NCBI GenBank assembly: GCA_038093975.1
Contig: JBBPTG010000269.1
Coordinates: 1 to 31,065 of the forward strand
Source of the DNA: Chalciporus piperatus
Lineage: Eukaryota; Basidiomycota; Agaricomycetes; Boletales; Boletaceae
Direction: 5' to 3'
DNA: 31,065 nucleotides
A program made the translations under genes and the position numbers. Below are positions 21,255 to 30,076 of this stretch, one piece after another. Every line of letters begins with the position of its first letter. Positions within the stretch are counted from its first letter, which is position 1. The notes beneath the pieces are model-generated. The model did not search any database. It worked only from the letters and a program-made list of their open reading frames with translations, and was not told the origin of the DNA.

Positions 21255-22277
21255 AGAAATATGTTTGGGATGGAGTTGATAGCATTCTTTACCATTGGTT
21301 TTCCCTTATATATGGGTTCCTGTGTTCCTGCCGAGCTTTGCAGGCGGTTTCTGATCGATAATTCACTCGTTCGTTCTGCGGCGTTCCGCCGAGGGTGCAA
21401 AGCGTGTGACCTTGCCTGCCATTGGCCCACCGTCGATTTTGTGTCATGCGACCGGGGCTGACTCAGTTGACATCACCCGAGGGATCCGTTTTTATTTCAT
21501 GCCTGTTTATCGTTGACAACGTTGACAGCTCGATCGATCCGCCGGAACACCACTCCGAGGATCAGTCTCAAATATTTGAAAACGAAATTCACATCGCCGT
21601 CCATGGCAAGTGGTCGCTAAATTTGAGTGTAAGTAATCGGAGCTTGTTGCTCTTACAAGGATTTGACGTAGGCATGTTAACTCTCATTCGAGATCGCTGT
21701 TAGAGTATGTTGGTATGTACGACATGAATATCGATACACCTCAAAGCGCAAGTCCGGCACAGTCAGCTCCACGCGTTTCACAGGATACGTCGAACGCGTT
21801 CCGTTGTGGATCGTCAAGGGTGGTCGTCGTCAAGACCCAAAGCTATCTCCCCTTTAGTACAGGTTACGAAGTCGGACAAGTGACCCTAAATGATTCTGTA
21901 GACACAAATTGCTCCTACAGTGGTAATACATCGGTCACATCGGGGTCCTTGAATTGAAGAGGAATCGAACGAAAGTGAGTCACACTCTCCCCGCAGCTGC
22001 ATTCAATTGATCCTCCGTCCTCGTCATCCCCCAGTCAAACTCAGTCAAACTCGTTGGGCAACCACCCCAACTGTTCGAAGTTCGTGCACTTCTCGAACGG
22101 TATGTCGCGGTTGCATAGTTGCTCGCTGACTTTGGGGATGACGAATTGGCGTTCTCATGTCTGTAATTCTAACCTAGATCGAAGGGTGCATACGAAACAA
22201 TACAATTTGAAGCCATTTGAAAACACGCATGAAAAAAGAAAGAGCATATGGTATAGGAATCACAACGCGAGGATGGG
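21255..22277. other. Intergenic between GST promoter and WD40 gene end
   Basis: Apart from the GST TATA box nothing is recognised. Short frames at 21422-21957 have no motif or splice support. Confidence 0.55.
21306..21312 (-). promoter_or_regulatory. TATA box of the GST gene
   Basis: TATATAA on the minus strand, about 52 bp upstream of the GST start codon at 21254. Confidence 0.55.
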
Positions 22278-23330
22278 TCATGTGTTCCAGCATTCGTACC
22301 AAGTCTTTCCATGCGCCATCTCGCTCAGGTCTAGCTCAACCATTCCGTCGGTCCTGGGCATTGTCATAGTGTTCGATCGCCCATAAAACCGTATAAGTCC
22401 TCGTTTATGACTCTGTACCCATAGGATGCGAGATTGGTTTGGGCCGATCACCCAACCATCGCTGTCTACCGCAAGCGGATCTGCCCACCGGCAGTTTGAG
22501 ATGCCAATGATACTCGGAGAATCCCGCAATGCGTGGTCGAGGACGGGAGAGAAACAGATGTGGCACCGCTCAGGAGTTATCGGATCGTCGGAGTCGAGAG
22601 AGTGCACATGGGGCGTGAGTATGCCAGCGCGTGGCGGGGAGATAGAGGAAGGAGAAACAGCATGGATGGCGAGGGGACGAGAGAGCCGCAAGGCTATCGA
22701 GAAATTCCAGACGCGGACAGTGCCATCGTCGGAGCCTGAGACAACCCACTCGCCGTCTGGCGAGAATGCAACTGAGTTGACTACGCCGGTGTGCCCGATG
22801 AGGGGGATTCCGACCTGGGACAGTGTCCTAGTGTCCCAAATCCGTATGGTAAGATCCTCAGAACCCGAGATAATGTGTTCGCCGGTGGGCGAGAATGCAA
22901 CCGAGTGGATCCGGGATGTGTGCCCTGTGAGCTCACCAAGAAACGAGCCCTTGCCCACATCCCAGAGTCGGACCGACCAGTCATCGGCAGCCGATGCGAT
23001 GTACTTGCCATCGTGTGATGATGCAACACACATGACAAGACCTCTATGCCCGCCAAGACCAAGTGGTGATCCCGAGTGAACATCCCACAAGCGAACTGTG
23101 TGATCGAGCGAACCCGACACAATCATCCTACTCTCTGGTAAGAATGCCACAGACGTGACCCCTCCTGTGTGTCCCTTGCAGGGTTCCCCAATAAGCGACC
23201 ACGTCTCGGTGCTCCATAATCGAATAGTTGCGTCATCTGAGCCTGACGCGATTGTCTTGCCATCTTCCGAGATTGCCACCGAGTGGATTAGAGCATCATC
23301 ATCACGAAGGGTGTTGCCAACTTCACCTCA
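22278..23330 (-). pseudogene. WD40-repeat C-terminal part, N-terminally truncated (NACHT-WD40 type)
   Basis: A frame on the minus strand is open from 23327 to the stop at 22278. Five WD40 repeats are visible (for example HSVAFSPTGEHIISGSEDL and VAFSPDGEWVVSGSDDG, each ending RLW, RIW or RVW). A C-terminal segment follows with DGWVIGP, a tryptophan and ELDLSEMAHGKTWYEC. That ending resembles the tails of Agaricomycete NACHT/NLR-type WD40 proteins. Upstream of GEVGNTLRDDDALIHSVAIS the frame meets a TGA (23328-23330), with no ATG and no NACHT domain, and the palindromic repeat begins about 80 bp beyond. Either an exon boundary lies at cctgag just upstream, or the gene was cut. I saw no missing half on the far side of the repeat, so truncation is favoured. 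The gene reads cleanly inside, so the loss may be recent. Confidence 0.7.
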
Positions 23331-23363
23331 GGCAGCACTTTTCGGCCCCAATAGAGGTCTCAC

Positions 23364-23405
23364 AGACCCATTTTCCTTGTAGGGAACAATGGGTCTCTTA
23401 GACCC
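23364..23405. repeat. Overlapping hairpins sharing the gggtct strand
   Basis: 23364-23376 pairs with 23383-23396 (13 bp with one bulge, loop ttgtag). Alternatively 23391-23396 pairs with 23400-23405 around a 3-nt loop. The two structures exclude each other. They sit between the WD40 remnant and the palindrome edge. Confidence 0.7.
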
Positions 23406-23409
23406 CCCC

Positions 23410-25690
23410 TCTTTGGAGGCTCTTGCCAGGAATTTCACTCGGGGCCTCTTCGGGGCCTCCCGCGGGCCTCTCGCGAGTCTCGCATGAGCCTCCACCAGCA
23501 CAGCCACACCGCATTTTTTTCAGTCCTGGCACTATGTATAGCTAGGTATGTTTTTCTTCATTTCTTCATATGTTTTGTGCGATGCATCGATGCTTACATA
23601 ATCGCTTAGATTGCTCGTTCTCGCGCGCCGCCTCCAGAACGCGCACGACATGTCCTTTTTGGGACACATAGTTTCAACATACCCTCCCCTCACTTTTCTG
23701 CTCAACCATTCGCTTCCCTGCCCTCAGGGATTGTTCCAATTTATCATCCCAGTACTGTACAGTGTTAGTTGGCATTTCCAACCGCTTTAATTGTAATCTT
23801 AGACTGTATATAGGTAGATATCTACAAATGTCAGAAAACCAAAAATGTGTTCGCATTTTTGATTGGCTGGGTAAATATGTTATAAGACTTGATTCCTAAG
23901 TAGTGGATATGTATTGGAACAATATCCTAGCAGCTCAGATAGCAGGGATCTGTCCCTGTGGTGTAGGAGTAGATTGCCCTCCTGCCCCTGAATTACAAAA
24001 AAGCGGTTCGCATTTTTTATCAGCCAGGTAGACATGCTTTAAAATTGATACATAGGTGTGTCATACATATATCTACAGGATAGCAGAAGCTCAGACACCA
24101 GGGGGCTTCCCCTGGGATGCAGGAATAGATATGGTGCCTATTACTATATGCTCTGAAGCGGTCAATCCACTGATCTATACATCAGGGCAACTATCTAGGT
24201 ACATAGAATACATAAATTACACTAGATCCCCAAATTTGCGAGAGGCTGGCTTCAGGATTGAGTGCAGGAGAAAGCAAATGTCATACAAAAAGCGTGAGAA
24301 AGTGAGCAGAAACTCAGGAGACTTGCAAAAACATACCAGGAACACAACAATGTGGAGCTCAGGGTGTAATAGGAAAAGAGGGACAGTCAATGGGTATCAT
24401 TAGGAACGATTCTAGCTACTGTGCCTACTGCATACACCTGGCATTCTGTGATATCTCAGTAAATCTCCTATAACCCACTGAAGTAACTCAATTAAAGCAC
24501 TACTAACTTAGGCCTCAAGCTAGTGAACTGTTGGGAACTTGAATGCAATGTTCGCTTTTTAAGCATCCTGATAGCACAGAATGCCAGGAACAGTAGCTAG
24601 AATAGTTCCTAATGACACCCATTGACTGTCCCTCTGTTCCTGGCACACCCTGAGCCCCATATTGTTGTGTTTCTGGTATGTTTTTGCAAGTCTCCTAAGT
24701 TTCTGGTCAGTTTCTCACGCTTCTTCAATGTCATTTGCTTTCTCCTGCACTCAATTATGAACCTAGCCTCTCGAAAACTTGGGGATGTGATGTACTATAT
24801 GTAATCGAGGTTCCTAGATAGATACCCTGATGTATTGACTACTGGCCAGACCGCTTCAGAGCATATAGTGATAGGCATCATATCTATTCCTGCATCCCAG
24901 GGGAGGCCCCCTGGTGTCTGAGCTTCTGGTACCCTGTAGATATATGTATGAGGTACCTATGTATCAATTTTAAAACCATATCTATCTAGTTGATCAAAAA
25001 TGCGAACCGCTTTTTTGTTATTCAGGGGCAGGAGGGCAATCTACTCCTACATCACAGGGACAGATCCCTGCTGTCTGAGCTGCTAGTATATTGTTCCAAT
25101 ACATGTTCACTACTTAGTAATCGAGTCTTATAGCATATCTACCCAGCCAATCAAAAAAGCGGTCGCATTTTTTGTTTTCTATTCATTTGCATCTATCTAC
25201 CTATATACATCTTGATATGACCAATAAAGCGGTCAGAACTGTTAAATAACACTGTACTACATTGGTATTACCCACTGTAACAGTCCCTGAGGCCAGGGAA
25301 GCGAGTGGTTGAGCAGAAAATTGAGAGGAGGGTATGTTGGAACTATGTGTCCCAAAATGGACATGTCGTGCGCGTTCTGGAGGTGCCGGCGGCGCGCGAG
25401 AACGAGCGGTCGAAGCGATTACGTAAGCATCGGATGCGTTGCAAAAAAATATGAAAAAATGAAACAAAACAAAAGATACACGGACCTAGCTATCACCGAA
25501 AAAAAGCGGGGTGGCTGTGCTGGTGGAGGCTCGTGCGAGGCTCGCGAGAGGTCCGAGGGAGGCCCCCAAGAGGCCCCTCGTGAAAAAAAACATACCTAGC
25601 TGCCAGGACCGAAAAAATGCGGTGTGGCTGTGCTGGTGGAGGCTCGTGCAAGCCTCGCGAGAGGTCCCCAAGAGGTCTGTCAGGTACCTG
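23410..25690. mobile_element. 2.3-kb imperfect palindrome, candidate foldback-type element
   Basis: The left arm (about 23410-24475) and right arm (about 24575-25690) are inverted copies along their whole length, about 80-90 percent alike by eye, around a unique centre of about 100 bp (24476-24574). Aligned landmarks are ccaccagcacagccac at the outer ends, the block with cgcgcacgacatgtcc, the AT-rich middle with tgtccctg, and gggacagtcaatgggt near the centre. Within each arm two units of about 150 bp repeat, separated by A6/T6-flanked gcggttcgc motifs. Neither arm keeps an open frame shared with the other, so no protein is called. A non-autonomous foldback element or two inserted inverted copies of one repeat are both possible. 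No target-site duplication was established. Confidence 0.75.
25498..25690. repeat. Tandem duplication of the outer end, right arm only
   Basis: The segment with ggctgtgctggtggaggctc occurs twice, at about 25498-25609 and 25610-25690, with most flanking sequence also repeated. The left arm has only one copy (about 23440-23530). Confidence 0.75.
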
Positions 25691-25805
25691 GATGCCATTT
25701 TAGGGCCATAGGGGAGAGGTGGGTTGTTCACAGACCAATTTCAGTGAGTGTGGGCTCTGTGTAAGACCGTGGGAGCATGCTGCCAAGGGTGACATCTCAT
25801 GGCGA

Positions 25806-28091
25806 CTAACCTCTCCGTTGGTGCAACTCAACTGCATCCCGAACTGCAGATGCCAGACTTCCAGGTGCATATTCGATACCGCCTACGAGTACGCACTGAA
25901 AGCGCTCCGTATCGGGCGCTCTTCGAATCATTAGTACTTGCCATCTTTGCAGTCAATTAGTAACTTACCGATGATGAACTGCGTTGAATTGGTTTTCAAA
26001 AATTTGCTGAGTTAACCTCGTGATGACTGTAGATTGAGGACTCGCGAGCAGAAAGAAACCATCCGGCAGGGTGCGTGTCACTTCAGCTGTAACGTATGTT
26101 AGCAAAGTACTAAACGAGACGTGCGGCGAGCTTACCGCGCTCGACGCGTAGAGCTTGTCCGTTTCCGGCGAACGATTCAACAATTATAACAGAGCAGATG
26201 ATGACCGGATCGAGCTCGCGACGTTCTACTGTGATAGAGTGCGTGAGTGAAATCTTTGCTTGCAAGCACTTGGTAGCGTACCGAGTAAGAAATGAAGGGT
26301 GTCCATGATGATGGCCCGCGAAGTCAACGACACCTTTATGAACGGAAACTGCGAAAGCGAGTGGAACACGCGGCGGCGATACGCAACTCACTCGATCAGG
26401 CCCTCCGAAAACTTTCGGCCCATGTGATCTGTCAAAGGAGTTGGCAATGTCCAGCAGATCGGCGTTGCAAGTGCAAATAATATACCTTTATGAGCGGAAA
26501 CTGCCAAAGCGAGTCGGGCAAAGGGAGACGTAGAACGCACGGCGGCGATACGCAAGGAACACGATCATGCCCTCCTGAAAATTTTGTCCGATGGCGATCT
26601 GTGAATGGAGTTGGCGATGTCCAGCAGATCGGCGTGCTATCGCATTGCAAACGCCATGGGTGAACAAGTTGAGGTAGTCGATCTGCGATCTGACTGAAGT
26701 ATTTCAAAAGTGCTGCGCATAATCTGAACCTGTTGCCAACGTACCGAGATTTTCGTGAAAGGCTGCGGTTGAGGTAGTCGATGTGCGATCTGACTGATGT
26801 ATTTCAAATGTGCAGTGCAGGACAAGTACTAGACTTACTAAACAACTAGCTTTGGACCAGTCAAGGTGGCTTGCTCGTAGCGTTCGCTCGGCTCGAGTTC
26901 CTTAGAAGCCAATTGTCAAACCAACTCATCGGAACGCACGGCGGCGATACGCAAGGAACACGATCACGCCCTCCTGAAAGTTTTGTCCGATGGCCAGATC
27001 GGCGTGCTATCGCATTGCAAATGCCATGGGTGAACAAGTAGAGGTAGTCGATCTGCGATCTGACTGAAGTATTTCAAAAGTGCTGCGCATAATCTGAACC
27101 TGTTGCCAACGTACCGAGATTTTCGTGAAAGGCTGCGGTTGAGGTAGTCGATGTGCGATCTGACTGATGTATTTCAAACGTGCTGCGCATACACTGAGAA
27201 ACCAAATCCTGTAGGCAAGGCGGTACGAGCTTTCGAAGTCATTCCGGGTGAAAACGCATACGACAATGGCACGAATAACATTAAGCAAACGTTCTGTATT
27301 CCCTACTAGGAAACAACACGGACGATCAGATGTCACTAGCTGAACAGGAGCAACCACGCGACATTGTTTGATTATGGGGGCACGGCTGACTGGAAGTATC
27401 TGGGTGGACACCACAGTCAGGTTAGGCAGCAAATAAGTCAGTGGACGTACGCAGCGACCGCCAACGCGACCAGCCCGAAATCTTCATACGATATATCGGT
27501 CACGCGGTCATTTTCTACATCAGACAGTTGGAGGACAAGCACTCCGCCGTGCACAGTGAATCGTTCCTCCCCGAAGGTCTTCTTCATTCTGTCCGTCAAG
27601 CAGTAATTTTGCACATACTTCATGTTGCGGGAAGCACCGGGTGCTATGAAGAATACAACCAGTGTGTGTGGCAAACGCACAGATTCCATCTTTATTTTGA
27701 GGTGCGTAATGGTCTTTGCTTCGATAAACGAGGGGTTCTTCTCCGCAAGAACTTCAACGATCCCTGAGTTCCATTGGGTGAAATCAAACGTGGGGGAAGT
27801 GGGTGGAGAGTCGTCGTCGAGGTCGTAGTCTATGTTACTGGTTTGTACAGGATCCAGGAAATGTTTTGCGAGTATGTTCGCGAACGGCCGATCGGTAGCG
27901 GTTTCAGCTACCGGCACTTTAACTGGCAGGTAAGTGTCGCATAGCGGTGCGAACAGCAACCCCTGTTTCGTCATAGGATAAGGCTTTCGCCCTTGAGTGA
28001 GGTTCAACTTTCGAAGTACAGACAAGAGACCTACAGGAAAACGACGTCCGATGTCGCGTTCGATGTTCGTCACTTCTTTCTGGGTGGACAT
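25806..28091 (-). CDS. Gene J: unrecognised multi-exon protein with repeat-expanded middle
   Basis: Family not recognised. The clear 5' exon is 28091-27451, from MSTQKEVTNIERD, and covers about 213 residues with DYDLDDDSPPTSP, HLKIKMESVRLPHTLVVFF and DRVTDISYEDFGLVALAV. The next exon likely starts at 27385 after a 65-nt intron (RAPIIKQCRVVAPVQLV). The clear 3' end comprises an exon ending near 26281 (FPFIKVSLTSRAIIMDTLHF), then exons ending at 26136, 26086-25969 and 25920-25806. They read VIICSVIIVESFAGNGQAL, VTRTLPDGFFLLASPQ, VLVGGIEYAPGSLASAV and a stop at 25806. The 3' introns are 48-54 nt, GT-AG, in phase. The part between about 27190 and 26400 consists of duplicated and partly frameshifted exon-like units, so its splicing cannot be fixed by eye. 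It starts 119 bp after gene I ends, on the same strand. It may be functional or partly degraded. Confidence 0.5.
26320..27190. repeat. Nested tandem duplications inside gene J
   Basis: A block at about 26533-26815 recurs at about 26932-27180 with only scattered differences and one 37-bp deletion. Inside each copy a unit of about 105 bp containing gaggtagtcgat and gatctgactga occurs twice. A related unit with agcagatcggcgt also occurs at about 26324-26470 and 26470-26640. In the minus-strand reading these units carry KY[IF]SQIA[HD]RLPQ and ADLLDIANS, but in differing frames between copies. Confidence 0.75.
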
Positions 28092-28210
28092 GATGTCGTG
28101 GTCGCGAGTACAGACGATATTCAATCGTCTGTTTCACACACGCTGCAGGTTTTACTAGGCAATTCGAAATCTTTGTTATCGCTGAAGAAATACAATATGT
28201 CAAGTCTCTT

Positions 28211-29684
28211 TTAGATCTCGATCGCTTCGCGAGTCACCGCCTTCTCATCCGTCGTACTCGCATGGACGAGGGAAATACTCTTTAGCTCGAATTTCGCTCG
28301 CCAATTTCTCCAACCTTTTTCAGAATGCTCCATGGTACCCGAAGAGAACCTTTGTATGTGAGCTTCGAGCAAGATGACGTCACCGGTCTTAAGGTCGTTC
28401 GCAGGATAGCTGTTCATCTGAGACTTGTCAGCGGTAAACTTCTCTCGACCATCGTAAACCGCGTTGAATGGCGCGGTCTGATTAGTGGTGTTAGTAATGT
28501 CGGACAGTACAGAAAGTCGAACTTGCCTGCTTCTTTCCAAATTCTCTGTATTTTCCTGCGAAGCATGTTGCTTTGATGTCACCCCAGTCATCGGCGTATT
28601 CTATGCCATATCATTAGTCGACGACTAGAAGACATCACAGGAACCAAATACCGAGTTTGGGATGGCTCAGCGAACATAAAATCTTCTTAGCGACGCTCGA
28701 CGTCTCTTGTGTGATCGGAACAACGACTACCGCCACCATGGGTGAAGGCTCTCCTTTGTTGTGGAAAGACGTCTCGGTCAAGCGACCGAGAACCCACACG
28801 GTGACAGGCTCCGATGAATCCTCACAGCACCAGTAGGAAGACGAGTTAGCGAGTGCACGTCTCTGACCCCAACCGCAGGTAGATGGCAGTTCTTCTACAC
28901 AGTAAGTGTTGTTAGCTACCGAGTTACAGTTCGCAAACTTGAGGAATCGACTGAAGGCGTAGTGAGTGACCGTTGTAACACCCTTGTGATAACCTACATT
29001 ATTGTTGATGCTTCAAACTGAAGCAGAATCTCCGGGTACACAGACACTGCGTAAGCGTGGCTGTCGTAACCGTAGACTGAGATCTTCTCGTCGGTCTCTC
29101 GTACTTTGCCTTTGTCTGATATATAAAGTCAGTCAAGACACTAAGTTGCGTAGTAGGGTTACCTGAGCCACTGGCGATTCTCGCCCCATCAAGTAAATCT
29201 TTGTGTGATGCAGAGCATTAGCGAACGGAAATATAGGTCAGCATAACGTACCGGACGATGCTATGTCACTCTTACCACATGTTGCGAGTGTGTTAGCTTT
29301 AGATAACTAAAGCGGGGTCAGTACGTCTTGGGACGAGGCAGCGGAAGCTTCTGTGACTTACAGGACGATCGGCCGGCGCTTCGTCAGATTGGGACAATGT
29401 CCCGACGCTGTCCTTAGAGGCACAGGATGACTGAGTGTATATCGAAAGTCAGTCACGGAAGACACAACAATGAGGACATCGTACCAGATCTTGCACACCA
29501 TGCTCGTCGAGAACAGGCGTTCCGGCGGAAAGCTCGGTCTCTTTCACGATCACCGGTCTGAAAGGTTACATTCGCACAGAAAGCAAAGGAAGTGTGGAGA
29601 AATATACCTCGCCCTTTTACTGTGTTCTACGGAAGAGTCATCGCCTTCAGCTTTCCGTTTTCTTGCACTGGCAGCGGTTGGCAT
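28211..29684 (-). CDS. Gene I: unrecognised nuclear-type protein, nine exons, one GC-AG intron
   Basis: A 347-residue model. Exons: 29684-29608, 29557-29485, 29430-29362, 29306-29276, 29198-29163, 29115-28998, 28950-28652, 28600-28527, 28477-28211. Introns are 47-77 nt. All are GT-AG except the last, which has a GCAAGT donor and AATCAG acceptor. Phases agree. The start has two basic clusters (ARKRKAEG and HSKRAR), a bipartite nuclear-localisation-like signal, then an acidic/Ser-rich stretch. A strand-rich middle follows (ISVYGYDSHAYAVSVYPEIL, IIRFLKFANC, ETSFHNKGEPSP), with several cysteines (CNSV, YWCCEDS). The end carries NAVYDGREKF and TGDVILLEAHIQRF, then a FELKSISLV strand. The last part resembles a segment of gene H (GDFVDVEVAFDI), suggesting a shared fold, perhaps a small beta-barrel. 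No function can be named. Confidence 0.65.
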
Positions 29685-30076
29685 GATGCTGAGAGTCGGT
29701 GAAAGGTTGCGTTAGCGGTGTCGGACTGAGCTGGGCGTTCTGACGAGCATCCTTAAGTGAGAATTTCGTTGTCGTTGCCAAGCACGAGAGGTGCAATTTC
29801 AGAACGTCCGATGTCCGGTAAAGGGGCCTGTCAACACAAAGTTTACACAAGGTGAATTGGCAAGTCCGGAGGTCAACAAAGACGTGCATCGCCAAGCCCC
29901 CCCCCTTTTTTTTTGGGGGGGGGGGAGGGGTGCGTCGCACTGGCCAGAAGAGGTGGCGCCGTTTAACGACCTTCACCGGTGGGAACGATACCGCGAGTTA
30001 ACAGATAATAAAGTACATAGAGCGAAATGAAGTTACAAGGACGCGCGGTACATTGTACAAGGTAGTGAAGTTTCCT
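29685..30076. promoter_or_regulatory. Gap between genes H and I with a C9-T9-G11 run at 29897-29925
   Basis: This is the promoter region of gene I and the 3' flank of gene H. It holds nine C, nine T and eleven G in direct succession (29897-29925), followed by A and four G. The run can fold back on itself (C9 with G9) or form G-rich structures. No TATA box is evident. Confidence 0.6.

Noticed and set aside
22426..23079. 217-codon plus-strand frame
   Set aside because: It is antisense to the WD40 repeats.
23998..24020. Possible tRNA-like or Pol III unit (ggttcgc followed by six T)
   Set aside because: No cloverleaf could be drawn and the A-box match is weak; kept only as part of the structured-repeat finding.
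24056..24403. 115-codon frame in the left palindrome arm
   Set aside because: The matching part of the right arm does not keep the same frame, so there is no sign of coding constraint.
23410..25690. CRISPR-like array
   Set aside because: The repeats are long, inverted and diverged, without regular spacers, and the genome is eukaryotic.
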